Shown: piece after piece, positions 31,055 to 46,000 of the stretch | Position numbering within the stretch: position 1 is the stretch's first letter | How the letters are laid out: each line of letters begins with the position of its first letter | NCBI RefSeq assembly: GCF_037975245.1 | Contig: NC_092577.1 | Coordinates: forward strand, 13,195,513 to 13,259,512 | DNA length: 64,000 nucleotides | Source of the DNA: Apostichopus japonicus | Lineage: Eukaryota > Echinodermata > Holothuroidea > Aspidochirotida > Stichopodidae | Direction of reading: 5' to 3' | Position numbers and translations under genes: made by a program | The notes under the pieces: generated by a model | Told to the model about the DNA's origin: nothing | Database searches by the model: none | Seen by the model: the letters and a program-made list of their open reading frames with translations, nothing else

Positions 31055-34000
31055 GTAAGTCCCTGTTACCTGCTACTGTGGGCATTATTATAGCCTAGGC
31101 TAGGCCTAATGTAGCATACAGTAGGCTGTGTGACTTTGAACTTAGTACCTAGACTAAAGACTAGCGTATTTAGAGGCCTTTAGAGGCTATTGTGAGTCTA
31201 GGTAGGGTACCTGTCCTTATTTTGATAACGTAATCCTAACGTTAGACACCAACGGGCTGGCTTTGGCGGTAGCCTACAACATACTTTTGACTGAAGTGTT
31301 GTAGCCTTGGCCTGTACCCCCCCCCCCTCAAGTTAGTGACTGCCATGGCTTTGGAGGACAGTTGAGTCTTGACAAATGGATGGTTATCACAGAATAAATA
31401 AACTTGCATAGCTGGAGGCAAACAAGACCTTGTGTACTAAAGTATTTAGTACACAAACAATACTGTGGTTCGCGTTTAGTCGAAAGAGACAGAACTTTAT
31501 TTAGAGAAATTTGATGTCAAAGTTAGCAGATTCTCACTGACCAGAAGCGTATAAGCTCATAAACATACAGGTCACCGTGTGACGTCATTCTGCGTAGTGT
31601 ACCGCAAGCGCGAAACAATAACAATGGACCATTGCGTTCCACGTACCGTACTTCTCGAATGAAACTGAAGAATTTATTAACTTCACTCTTCCAATACACA
31701 TGCAGTTACAATCTGAGAAAGAAATGAATGTAAGAAATGTTCACACATTTGTTGACTCATTTTGGGTAGCAATTCTTCAATTAAAGTAAATTATGGTTAA
31801 TAAAACTTCCAAATGTCTGGTGATATTTCGTAAGATTCGCTGCTATTAATATTATAGGCCAGTATACATACTGTGCCGTACGATATCGAGGTTTTGGCGA
31901 ACGCAATTGAAATGCCTACCTTGTGAAATATGTTGACATTTCTTTTTTTCTTCTTTTATTTTGCAATTAATCGTGTTTGCAGTTAGTGGATGCAATATTT
32001 ATCAAATCCATTTATATACCTGTATTTACCTGTACCCTCCGCTTCTCAGCAGATGATAGGCGGAGGATGACGGAGCAGGGAGCCTTAATGGCTCATATGA
32101 GCTCCCACATTACTTCTCAGGAATTTGTCGAGCTGGCTCTTAAAAACGTTGACAGTGCTCGCTAATACAGCTCTGGCAGGAAGGCCATTCCAAATGTCAA
32201 TTACTCTTTGTGAAAAAAAGAACTTTCTAATATTCAGCCTACAGTGCTGTTTGTAAATCTTGAAAGGAGGGCCTCTCGTAACAGTGTCACTGAATATAAA
32301 GAAATCGCTGGCTTGAATGTCCTCAAATCCTTTAATAATTTTAAAAACCTCAATCATGTCACCGCGAATACGTCTTGTCTCAAGTGAAGTGAGATTCAAC
32401 TTCTTAAGTCGTTGCTCGTATGAAATCCACGAAATATAAAGCTTTGGGTATGTCTCAGTCTCGCTGCCATAACGTAAGGCTTTCAGAAAGTCACAACTCT
32501 ACGAAAACAGATAGACAAGGGTAGGGAACACCACTGTAAAAAAAAGAAGCGCCCTATAGATTCCATATTCCATACAAGTTAAAAAATTTGAAAACTTTTA
32601 CCGTCTCACAATATACATGCCTGCAAGACATATCGTCCATATGTGTTAGTGTGCATCACTAAGTTAGCTTTGTGCCTAGTTTCGTTGGTTCTGCTAAAGA
32701 GAACTACTGTAAGTCACACAGGGCCTTTTGTACAGTGTACTCTTTTGTAAAATGATCTTTTTTTTACCTTCAACTGTGGGGTAAATCATGGCTGAAGATA
32801 AACAATTGAGTATGCACATTAGAATAATGGTGCAATTGTGGCTAATGAGTTAGGCATATAGGGAGACTTTACCTTTGAGGGCCTCTGCATAGACAATACT
32901 GCCTATAATACATGTTTGTGTGAAGTGCGCTGAACCATGGAGTTTCCATAGCAACTCCCTGGCTGAACATATATTTGCCTGTAGACGGTGGGAAACCCCC
33001 GGAGCGAGAAATTCTTGCGGGAGCTACTTACAACATTAATCCAAAACCTGCGAAGTTTATCGTTGGTTTGATAACTGGGAAACGAAAAGAAACTTAAATT
33101 TTGATTTTCAAGAGTGTTTTGGCAACCTCCTTCTACACAATTCGTTGGTATTTTGATTTTAACAGTATGACAAGTGTCGCATCGGTGTAATGTTAGTGCT
33201 GAAGTGAATAGCTTGATCGAAATTTTCCTCAACCAACTCAGCAAATGTACGTCACAGGGTGACCTGCAGTCACGTGAGCGCTTAGGAATTTTTGCCAAAA
33301 GAGCAAAAAATTCCTTGTCCAAAATTACTAGGTTTGATCAAGTTTTACTGAGTCCAAAAAGAAAATAATACAATGCGCCAAGTACAGCGCCATACATCCA
33401 TGGAAAGGTACAAGTGTAAATATTCAATGTAACATAAATTTGAACGGATTAGAAGATGTTACAGAAGTTTTTCTCGCTTCAATCGTTTTGGCTCAAAACT
33501 GTCAAGAGTATGAATGTCATTCTGGTCAGATCTGATCAAGTCATGCATAGAGTCATATAGGCTAAATGAAGGAGACAGCAACTAGGCCTACTGTAAACCA
33601 CACACTGAGATATCATCATTGTTGTATTCTAAAAAAAATTGGTTTGATTTGATTTATTTCACACCAAAATGTAAAAGACAATATAGACACATGTTGTAGG
33701 GATAACACAGAAAAAGTCTTTCCAGCAGACTTATTTCCACTGTGGTCCCTCTACTGTACATACAAAAAAACAACAAATAGAGAGAAAGCACTTTTAGCAT
33801 CACAGAATTACTGACTACCTTCCTATACCTATACCAACCTGTATGGGCATGTGAAGTCTGCTATATAGTGATTCAGTCCAGATATATACCGTTAGCTGCT
33901 TTAGAAGTTAGCCTGTGGCTAGGCACTTAAATATTAATTAGGAAAACTTTAAATTGGTATTAGCTAGGGTCACTGTACATATTTATGAGTTGTAATTATT

Positions 34001-37000
34001 GATGAGCAGTCTCAAAGATCACAAATCTTTCTGGCCAGAGCTGCGTTCTTTAAGTTAAGTGGAAGTATTTGGAATGGAATATTTGGGAGTGCAATAAAAG
34101 CATCCATGTGGTTACTAGTGTGGGAATCCTGAAGCAATCTTTGTTCGGGATAGTGAGCATATACTATGGTAGGGGGTTGCTTTGGACAGGAAATTGTGTA
34201 ACTCAATGAAAATCACACCTTAAAAGTAAATGTGCACATTGATACAGACTAAATTTTCTGATATAAAGGACGTATATAGGCTCACTGAATTCACAAAGAC
34301 AAGCCAAGTTATCAAAACAGGAACTCAGCATGTTAAATCGAACGTGGTTGGCCTACTTTACTTTGCAGAGCGTGTCATCAAATTATATTCCTCAAGCTTC
34401 TCGAGTTTGTTGTGTCTATGCCTAACAGTGGTCAACTGGTCTTGTTTTTGTGCATAGCACTACCAAACAGTGCCAAGTTCAGTGCAAGTGAAAGTGAAGT
34501 CATGCATCAAGTGAAGAGGAATGTTCTCCAAACCTCTTTATCAGGAAACATCAGCTTTCATGTCTTGTAAGGACTGTGGATGACTTTTCCGTCAATGTGT
34601 GACATCCTTAGGCAGCTTGATTGTACATCCTTGTATGTCCTTGTACAGGCTTGTACGTTCTTGTACAGGCTTGTACGTCCTTGAACAGCAGTGCACCTAA
34701 ATTTTGTTGTCTTTTTCATATTAAATAAAGTACTTAATGTTTTTACTAAAAATCAATGCCACTGACTGGTACTAAGCAGATGAAGGATTGTCATTTTAAA
34801 TCAAAACAATTCTATACATGAAATCAAAGAATAAAATAACACTGATATGTCAGCATTGGTAGACATATATCTAATCCACCTGAAAAGGTAGTATATATTT
34901 CAAGTTTGAAGTTCATTTCTACCAATTCACAACACACACAAAATTGATGTTTCATAACTATTTTGTGAACGTGCATAGATAAGACATGAATCTTTGCTCA
35001 GACTGACACCAATGTAGGATTAACAAAAGATGAAGTGATTGGTAGAGGAACCAGAATTAGCATAATCTGGTCACTCCCCCTCCCCCAAAAATAATAAATA
35101 ACAAGGATCAGCAAATGACCACAACAGAGAAAGAACAAAGAACAGATGGTTCAAGAGAAGAATTGAAAAATTGAAAAAAAGATTGTGGAACAATTGAAAC
35201 CTAAATACATGCCTATTCTGACTTCCTTGACATTCATAAATGTACATACACGTCACCACTAATGCAAATACACAAAAAGGTGTAAACATGTATCTCACAC
35301 ATATGCATTAACATACACATACACACACATATATGTGTAGCAATTTTTTGTTTTCTTTTAGAACAAAATACGTGGAGGCTTCACAAGGAGAAGTACATGA
35401 CATTGACTGGTGAAGTTTGATTATTTTACAACCAACCTTATTTGACCGGCCAGGGATCAAAGCCACTACCTCCCAGATACTGGGTTTCACAATCTAACTA
35501 TCTAATGCCACCACCTTTATCCTCTCGACCTTGGCAAATGGAATAATTTATCTTAGCTAGATCTAAGGTATACAAGTACAACTCCCTGCCTCCATCCTTT
35601 AATTATTCATGCACTGTTTATAAATATCGAATTACAACATGTCAATGATAACTGCAGAATTCACTTCTAAAACCAAGAAGTTTTTCATAAGACCATTTTT
35701 CACTCATTCAATGTCAAATCTCGGATGGCTGTTGCTGGACCCTCTCCAAAAATGACCACCCTCATTGCATGATTATTGCACCATGATATATGCATATCTG
35801 AAAATTTCAGTTACATTGCTTCAAAAATGGCAGAATCACACTGTGGCTGAGTGGATAAAGGCGGTGGCATTTTAAGCAATAGCAATTTTTAGCAATCAGT
35901 GCTGGTTCCGGGTTTGATACCCAGCTGGATCATAGTAAATTAGGTTTCTCAAATTGAAAAGATCGCAAATTTGAGTGAAATTGTTGAATTGGAAGCCACC
36001 CATAGTGTAAGTTGTAAGCCATACTTCACTACCTTGAATACTGTACACATGTACACATGTATGTACTGATTGACATTCATTTTATTGTAAAGTCTTTAAT
36101 TTAAACTGGTGAATTAAACCAGAAGCTGACAGTATATTTCAAATATTATGTGTAAATATGATATTGAAATATGCACAGCATTGAATTGAATGACCTTGAA
36201 GTACAGTACAATACTCAGGCTCAAAAACATGTGGAACAGCAACACACACAAAAAAATTCTTTTTGTTAAAACCCAGACTTTGAGGATTTTTTTCATTTAA
36301 ATATAAGGCAAAATACCCTCCTGAAATTGTTTGTGCAAGCAAGGTGGTACTACGTTTATCTCTTCAGATTGTAAATATTTTTTTTCAAAATGACACGTTT
36401 TGAGTTATTGGCTGTCAAAGGCGACCACTGTTGTGTACACAGCAGAGCCACTGTACAACCTCATCAATTAATGTTGAGAAAAGCTAGAACCCTGAAATTT
36501 GGTAAGTTGTAAGTGCTTTATTGGTATGATTAAAGTGAAAAAAAAACTCACAGCTATGATACATGGTTACTGTATGTTGGTAAAAACTTGCCATCAAAAC
36601 CCCTTCCTCAAGCTGAATCTCGGCATGAAATAGCAAATTAAAAGCTGCACAACTTGCAAATGTATTACCAGAAAGCAGTGTAATCATTATTTTGTATCTT
36701 TTGGACTAGAAATGTAACCTCTGAAAGAACCTTGAAGCAAGAGTTTAGGAGCAATATATCACTAATAATAGTACATTTTTTAGCGTAAAATACCAAAATT
36801 GAATATTTTGACACTTTTGTGTTGACCTAACTCCACAAGAGAATGCTTTTATAGCCTAATGGTTTCATTTTCCATTTTATGGGATAGAGTCTATAGGCGT
36901 CTGTAATAGAAAGGTAGTAGGATGTTTACTTGGTGAGAAATGAGACTTCAAAAATCAAGAAAATGCCACGGTGGCGAAAAATTGCAGAATTCCAAAGTGT

Positions 37001-40000
37001 TTTAAAATCGCCCAATTGTGAAGCAATGCAACCGAAAGTTTCAAAATATGCTTATATGATGGTGTTCCACACATACATTAAATTTGGTAACTTTTAAGAG
37101 CTCTACAGTAGTTGAACTACAACATGCTCCCATATTATTATCTCAATACATTACATGTATAGAGATATTGTAACAGTAAGTGGGACTCTCTCTTCTCTTA
37201 AAAATTTTTCAGCGTCTTCATACAAAGTTATTTTTCTCTGAAATTTCCAGAGCAAGCATATATCATATAGGCCAACAAAAGTTACTATTTTTTATTCCAG
37301 AATTGTATCTCATTCCATGACTTTTTTACTGATTTATGTCCAAATTTGGCCAAATCCCTCTGAAAAACCGTTGAACCAAGGCTTTTTTGCACACGCTCCA
37401 AAACTTGTTTGTTTCCTTGTTTTTGATAATTAAGCCCGCCTCCAAGTCTGGTTTGTAGCAGATTGGCAATGATTCAAGCCCCGCCTCCAAGTCTGGTTTG
37501 TACCAGATTGGCAATGACTCAAGCCCCGCCTCCAATTCCGGTTTGTAGCAGATTGGTTAGGACTCATGGCAGCTACATGTTGGATATACAAAAATGGCCA
37601 CCCTCGCGACCAATTTTCAAAATTTATTGCACACTAATTTCATACACATTGTCGTACTGCATTTAATTTATATTAGGACTTCGTCAGTTTATAGCTCCAT
37701 GGTTTTAGTAATATCAATTTAAGGATTGTACTGTTGTTCAGGTAGTTTTTCAGAGCAAGAGTCATGATAAGTTTGTTTGATTGCCCATCAGGTATTTTTG
37801 TATAATTACGTATACACATTGTTGTGTTTACAAGTTTAGGCTAGGCCTACAGTAGTGCATCCTATATTAGGCCTTCATTTAGTATTGGCCACATTAGCAT
37901 TGTACTGGTGGTGTTCAGGCAGTTTTGGGCCAGGGTACAGTAAGTTTGTTCGATTGCCTTACAGTGTGTTTTCATTTTAACTTAAGTTTCCAACTTATAT
38001 TTTAACTGTGACTCCATAAATTTAACATAATGTGAATGGGATAATACAACAACTGTTAATTTGGAATAGAGTGTATATTGTGCATATCTAGAACGAAGCA
38101 TCATTATGAATTAACAGCTTGTTTGGTATATATCTTTAACACCCCCCCCCAAAAAAAAAGGAATTAAGAACAAAAATTATAATCTATAACATTTTATTTT
38201 CACTGGAGTATGTATAAAAGAGGAGCCAGCCATAGCATCACAACTTTTATAAGACTATAAAAATTGGATAAGGTTATGTTTTATTTTAGGGATGCACCCG
38301 ATCCAAATTTTTGGATCCGGCCGGAACCTGATTTTGCCGGATAGTACGTGAAATCCGGCCGGATAAAATCCGGCCGGAACCGGATTTTTTCATTACACAA
38401 AAGAAATCATTAATAAGAAGTAGAAGTATGAAACAAGGAGCAAATCTTAGGTGAGGTATATGCATATTACAAAGAAGGTGAAATTAAGACCCCATTTATG
38501 AGATTAAATATGACTTGAAGTGGTGTAATCTACATTCTTTAATAAAATAACTACAATATTATACTGATGAAGGCTGCAAGAAATGATTTCACTGCAAACT
38601 TTATTTGTTGTATATAGCTTCATATAATTACAGTAGTTGTATTGTTTTGGTTGATCTTTAGAAACAGTGGGTCAGACCATTGAGAAAATTAAATTAAACA
38701 TGTTAAACCTAATGTTTCCTTACTTTGAATGTTTTTATTAATTTTTGGAAATAGTTTACATTGATTTAAGTTAATACCAACACCTTTTTAAGGGATGATT
38801 CAGACCAGATTTTGAAAAAGATCTGGCCGGATTTTGAAAATTATCCGGCCGGAACCGGATAATTTCTCACTATCCGGCCGGATAGTCCGGCCGGACCGGA
38901 TATCCGGTGCATCCCTATTTTATTTATAAGGATATAAGATGTATAACTATAAGGTTATAAGAAGTATGTTTAGCTTTCTTTTGAACCTGTGATGTTTGAC
39001 ATCAAATATTCAAAGAATTAAAAGAAAATACTAAAATGGAGAGGAACTGGAGTGGCTATAAGGGGAGGAGGAGGCCACCCATCACTGTCAATTAAAAAAT
39101 TGTAATCTACTTGTACATTATTTTTTCCAAGTCATAAATCCACGAAATCTTCATGTCAAAATTATTGAGAAGGAAAAACGTGGGTTGTTTTGATACTTGG
39201 AAGTGTACACAGTTTTGATGGTAGTCACCACTACAGTCTACAGTAACGTACAGTAGGTCGATAGGCCTAGCTTTCTCAAGGTGGGCATCAAGAATATGGT
39301 CGAGTTGTTCGCCTCTTCTTATTTGACTGTTGTCATTGACGTCAAACTATATGACCAAAAATATTATATATATTGATATTGATAATTGTAGAGACAGAGC
39401 AAAGATATGAAACTAGGAATCGAAATTAGAACTTCCAGTATTGAGATACTGCATCATTGATGCTCTTGTATAATTCTGTTCCAACACCGCAATGACATAT
39501 TACTAACTGGTAAGTCTCGTTCTTTCCACAGCACTCTGGTAATTATGTGAGACTGTATTTTGATTATTTGACACTTTTTTGCAAGGAATGATGTTTCTTA
39601 CACTCTACAGTGTGTGGCTGAAAAGTTGTAACAATTTGTCTTATTTACCGAAGTAAAATCCTACTCCGAAAAAGAAACATAAATAAACACAAAAACAAAA
39701 CACAATTTGAAGAAACCTAAACAGATCTCTTCATCCTATTTGTACATCAAGGGAAATTTTACACTTGCACTTTGTTACTTCATCAAGTATATTGTATATA
39801 TATATCGCATTATGTCTAAAGTGGTAACTAGAATTTACTTAAATACAAAGAATTTTTAAATAAAAGACCATTTTTCACATGATATATTTCTGTTTATATA
39901 TTATGTGAATATAAATATATAGTGTTAGCTGGGTGGTTAATGCCGGTGCCTTTCAATCATAAGGTCCCGAGTTCGAGTCACTCCAAGATTAATGTATGTC

Positions 40001-43000
40001 GTCCAGTTACAGAGTTGTTGACAATTGAAAATTCATAATCATGGACGTTAAATATGAATCTAAGAGACTGACTTCGGTCAGCTTGCGGCTTTGATAAGCC
40101 AATGATGGCTTCTTCGCAAGTTGCTACTTGCAGAAGGATCTAAAAATACATGTATACATACATAAACCTTTCACTGAAGTGTTGTACTGTACGTAGCCAT
40201 GAAAAAAGAAAACTGATCTCTTCATGCTCCTCCTCTGATGTCCTTTCCTTTTGACAGAGTTACAACCTTCATGTCAACGGTGTCTTTCACTGCTCGGTGC
40301 GATATTCGCAGTTCCACGACTTCCACGAACAGCTCAAGAAGGAGAGTGGGAATTCATTTTATGGCCACGACCGGTTCCCTCCCAAGAAACTCCTCCCTCT
40401 CACATCAGTACAGAAGAAGGAGAGGAGAGAAAGATTAGAAAAATACATTCAAGCAGGTGAGTTCACCCGGCTGGCTGTGTCTCCAAGCTAAAGTCTCCCG
40501 TTGTGCTAGCCAGCCAAGATATATATGCAGTTGTTTCGAGGATATTATAATGAAGTGAACAATTTTGAGAACTTAAATGGTTACATAAGTTGCAAACTTA
40601 ATTTTGTAGACCGTGAAACAACAGGTTATCCATCTAGGTTGTATTAGTTTAGGACTTTCAGTTCAATCTGAGAAATGATCCTGTGAACATCTGTGGCTGA
40701 TCAATAAAAATGGCTGGACTAATTTAATAGTAAGACTACTAATCCAGTTGGTCAGATGCAACAGGAACAACTCAAAATGGAGAAACAACTACTGGCATAG
40801 CCTCAGATTATATGTTGACAAAACCTTTGGATAAAAGTGTTTCATGCTAGAGTAATCATGAAACACTTAATGGTTAACGATTCATAAGTTTCATATCATA
40901 TATCTTACTGTATTATCACAGACTTTACTGTAAGTTGATATCCTATAAAAAGTTTAACACACTTCCTACTGTACATACATGCATACAGTATATACACACT
41001 ATCCTACACAAAGCAAGAACATTCCATTTGTATACTGTAGTACCTAGTTGAGGTGCGGGGGATTGGGTGCTGCAGGTGTTACCTAAGTTGCCTTTAGGTT
41101 TGCATATTTAGGGATTTTAACTGGCTGGGATGAAGTTACCAATGCTTTAACGATCAGTTTTGGTAGAAGAGAAGTATTGAATTTTGCAATAACTGTTTCA
41201 ATTGTACTGTATAGTGCAGTGGATTAACTTCATCTAATCTAAGAAATAGAACCGGATTGAAGATGTTGTATTAACATTACAACTCTGACACTCTAAGAGT
41301 CTAATATACAGTATAATTTCAGTCACTCAAACAGGATAGATTGCTCAGATTGCGCCAAACTTCTGCAGTTTGTAGACTAACAGCATCGTCATCAGGGAGT
41401 GTAGCTTTTAAAACAACTTAGACTGTTGTTACACTTTACTACTGTTAGTTGTACTGTTTCAATTTAAATGTATGTATACTGTACAATGTACAGCAAGTAA
41501 GGAAGTACTGTATGCCAGGTCTGTTATGTAGATGTTTATTTAAACTTCATTTATAGTAAAACAGTATACTTGGTTGACTATAGCTACTTAACCTTCCCAA
41601 GGCCCTTAATAACATTGAAAACTGAAAAGGAAAATATGAGAAGAGGAAATAAAGCATCATGCCACAAAGGTCGTAGGTGTTCACCAGACTGCTGCATTTG
41701 TTGTCTTGTCGTGCCAGTGGCGAACGGTCGGATTACTTGAGCCACCTGGACAGGGTGTCCTTTACATTCTCCTGAGAACAGTGCGTGGGGTAGGATGAAC
41801 AGAGATGTCGTAGTTCCTCTCATTACTTCTGTCCATTTGGGGTACCATTTGAGTGCCCTAACTGGGCACCACAGCTTGTCCTCGGTGAAGGAAGGACAGT
41901 GTCTTGATCTCAGGGATAAAGATGTCTCGCGGTAGGAAAGTTTGATCCAATACCTTTCTCACGGCATGGTTCTCGAACCTGATGAGGAGGTGTAGACAAC
42001 TTCTCCTCCTCGCTGACGCCACTGCAATGAGGAACAGTGTCACTTGGTGAGAGCCACCAATGAGGCCGAAGACATTGGTTCGTATGGTGGTCTCGACAAA
42101 GCTTGTAATACTGCCGCCAACCTCCATGAGGGTGCCAGTCGTCTGACTGATGGCCGTCTGTTGGCCATGCCTCTGATCATCTGGGCTATGTCCCTGTTGG
42201 AGCCCACTGTGGAGCCATCTGGGAAGCCGTCGTGGACTGCGGCCATCTCCAACCTATAATTCTTGATTGGGTTTTCGTTTTCAATGATTTTTGGCGTTTT
42301 GTCTTGCTCATATATTGCAGCGAACAATGAACAAGTGTAAGATTTCTAGGGTTAATGTCTCGATTTCATGTTTAAAAGAGTTCTTTCCATGTATGTAACT
42401 TTTCATGTGCAGTCAGTCAGGATGGCCGTATCGTCAACGGCGACCTATTCAAGGGGTTCCTCTTAAGTGCGCAGAAGGAAACGAGGCGAGAAGAACCGCG
42501 AGATGAATCACTCAATGTTTATCTGATGAATGGGAATAAAGTTACCATCGATATCAAATCTACAGACCAAACGGATGACGTTACAGAGGTACAGTGAAAG
42601 TAATCAGATCTGGATTTTATTTCTAGGTTAGACCGAGGTTAGAGTACTTAATAATCAGGCATGAGCTTTTTCTGCGAATTCGCGGAATATCCGTGGTTTC
42701 TTTTCTACCTCGGGACACAAATTATTATCCTAACACACTGTAGCATAGGCAAACTGGAGCCTATACCGCAATTTTTGCAAAATTCTGTGATTTTTTTTCC
42801 CCCAGTCTCATCCCTGTTAATAGTCTTTTAGATGGTGTTGATTTTCTAACAAACCTGAACAGAACAACAAAACTTTCTGTTTCTTCTCTCCATAACCATA
42901 GTGCCTTCCAATTTGGAAATAAAGGGGGGAGGGGCAGAAGTATTTTTCTCCCACCTTTTCTTTTGAATGAGAGAAGCACTCCAGCTAGGGTAATGTTAAA

Positions 43001-46000
43001 ACCATCAGCTTCATCCCAAATTTGAATAGCAAAAGTGAAAAATAATACAACCTAATAGGGGAATCTACAGTAACTTTTCAATTTGTGTTTTCCTTGAAAT
43101 TTTGACCAAAAGGAATTTGTACAGGTAACAAAACAAAAAAAACTTGGGCATAAAACATTCACAAATTTTCAATGTCCCACCAGAACATAGTCTGCAAAAC
43201 TCAAAACACTTGTGAAGACCCCAAGCCCTACCGGTTTTCTCCCCAGTCACCTTTTGATAGCCTCCCTATGCCTCTGATAATATTTCAAAATTGTTTGTCC
43301 CCAGGGGCAACAACAATACTTTCGCAAACACGGTTGCAAATTGATGAGATTTTACGTATCCGGAAACGTCGACAGCTATAAAGCAAACTTTCAAAAGATA
43401 TCACATTTCAATGAATAAATCAGCAAGAAGATTAATTATGATATCTTAAGTAAATATAATACATTGAAGAAACTTTTAAGGCAAAACTTGCTAGATATCA
43501 TTCATATCAGTCATAAGACACAAAATCTCAATCCAAAATTTTTCACTAACGACTTATGAAATTGTTGAAATATGACACCGAGAAACGGATAAAATGAGGA
43601 ATGAACAAACCCAGCTGGGTGATGCATGATTGAAGTGTTATCAGGCTGTGTTTTAATTAAGTCGGTGAATGGCATCTGAATTTCATCTTGGCTGTCTCCC
43701 AGAAGTTTCTAATATTTGCCTTTTTTTGTAAAACACATGTGAGGTGTCAGACAAGGAAGGTTTGGAATCAAAGAAACTTGAGATGTTTCTTCATGCTTTA
43801 TTACACTGGACATGAAGAAGTGACATGTTATCTGATATAGCATTAATAAACAGGCCCCCAATTATTTTTGTAAAATGTTTACTAAGCGTGTGTCGTCATA
43901 CCGTATAAGAAGTATATATTCTGCTACTTTAAACATTCCTGCCACCCGCACAAGACAGCTTGGCGACCGTGTATTTTCTGTAACAGGGGCCAGGCTGTGG
44001 AACGACTTGCCGTCTTCGGTAGCTAATCAATCCACATTTCTCTCTTTCAAAAAAGCTCTGAAGACAGTTCTCTTTAATGAGGCCTTTAAGTAATCCTTTT
44101 TTTTCTTTTTTCTGTCTTGTTGCTGTTTTTGTTCATTTGTATGTTTGAATTTTTCGTTGCAAAGCGCCATAGAATATCGTTTTAGTTATGGCGCTATATT
44201 AATGCCTTATATATATATATTCAATGTAACCCATGAAAATATAACTGGTGAGCAGTGAGTTCAACCTACCCCTACGGTAGGTTCTCAAAATTGCATCCTT
44301 TGTTGACTTTTGCCAAAAACACACACTCAGAGCTGCAGGAGTTAACTGGGTGGGTCCATGCAAACTCAACTTATTGACGCATATCTTTGCAATTTTTTTA
44401 AGTTTCCAACGAAAGAGGCACTTTTGAAATTTAATAAAAAAAGTGTAATTAAAACAGTAGCAAAAGGGCACAATTTGTCACAAAAAAATGGCAAATTTGA
44501 GGTTACCAGAAAACTTGTACAGTAGGGCACATATTCTCCCCTGTACTCCCTGGTTCCACTGCACTGCCCTGTTTCTAAGGTAACATGATCGCATTTTTGG
44601 AGATGGGCTACATGTATTGTATCTCGCCATTAACATTTTTAACTTTATTTAATATTTACAGTTTTATGACTATTTCTTTCCCCTGTGTTAATTGTCATAA
44701 CTTTTTTTTCAGGCTGCTGCAGCAAAAATAGGGCTTCCAGATGATCTGGTCTATTTCTTTGCCTTGTTCATCATGAAGGAAACGAAAGAGAAACATGCAG
44801 AAAGTAAGTACCTGATCAACTCCTGATAGCATCTAGGCTGCCACTTACACATTCATGTTAATCCATTAATGTTAATCCGTTAATGTTAACCCATTGTTTT
44901 ATCAGTATTAAGAATGTTACTGAAGCATGTCCGTGTGAATACCAATGCAGCATCCATGGATGATGTTGACATCATTTTAAACTTGATACATTTGTAAAAT
45001 TAAATTGTAAAAATGTCATTAACGGCCATAAAACTCATACATTATCTTTTAGTTTTGTATTGTACCTGAAGAACTGACCTAATGGTCTTTGTATTGTCCA
45101 GTCACTTTAACTGATGTACCTCAACTGTTTAGAGGGTCATTTTTTCCAACTTAAAAGTATCCGAGATATACAGCCTGGACTGGTAGTATTTTTTTTCTGT
45201 TCAACAGTCAACATCATATCAAAATTTATGTTGTATCTAATGTGCCTAAAGTCACCCCAGTTGCTTCAATGTAATCTAATTGTCGACCCGCATCTGGGTG
45301 ACCCTTGACCTCAATTTGACCTCTGGTGACCTTTAAGTGTTTTGGGGATTTTTACAGTTTTGATGCTATTTTCAGATGTCAAAGGTACCTTCCGATCATA
45401 CATATATCAATAGGTTGACCCTGTGTGACCTTTGTGTGTGAAGTTATATGAGGTCAAAGTTAATTTTCAGACATTTAGTGCAATAACTCCCAGTGCCAAG
45501 GTGTGACACGGTTGACATTTTGGGACAAGTTGCAAATGGTATAGGGTAATATTTTCAAACTTAACGGACATGTGATCCAAGGTCACCAAAGGTCAATTAA
45601 TGTTAAAAAAATAGTATTTTGGGGGAGAAAATGGGCAAAGAACAAATATTTGAACTTGTACAGTTTTTGTTGCTCTATTTAGTTCTCATCAATCAAAAAT
45701 GTCAATGGGTTGACCCCCAGATGACCTTTGTGTGTGAAGTTATGCAAGTTCAAAGTTAATATTTAGACATTTAATGCAATTAACTCCCAATGCCAAGGAG
45801 TGATATGGTTGATATTTTGGGACAAGTTGTGAATGGGGTGGTGGAACATTTTCAAACTGAACAGTCATGTGATCTGAGGTCACCAATGTTATCAAATCTG
45901 TTGACCCGCTTGTAGGTGACCTTATATTTCTTACATTTTCGACGCCATATTCAGATCTCAAAAGTGCCTTCCAATCAAAATCCGATCACAATTTGTGATC

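Larger units (their letters stand above)
35971..38286 (+). other. SNX17 intron 1, AT-rich part
   Basis: Mostly unremarkable. It contains a short three-copy repeat, listed separately. Confidence 0.5.

Noticed and set aside
35838-35935. tRNA gene-like A and B boxes (also at 39921, 60990 and 62768)
   Set aside because: Arms do not pair properly and each head continues into a conserved non-tRNA body, so these are SINEs.
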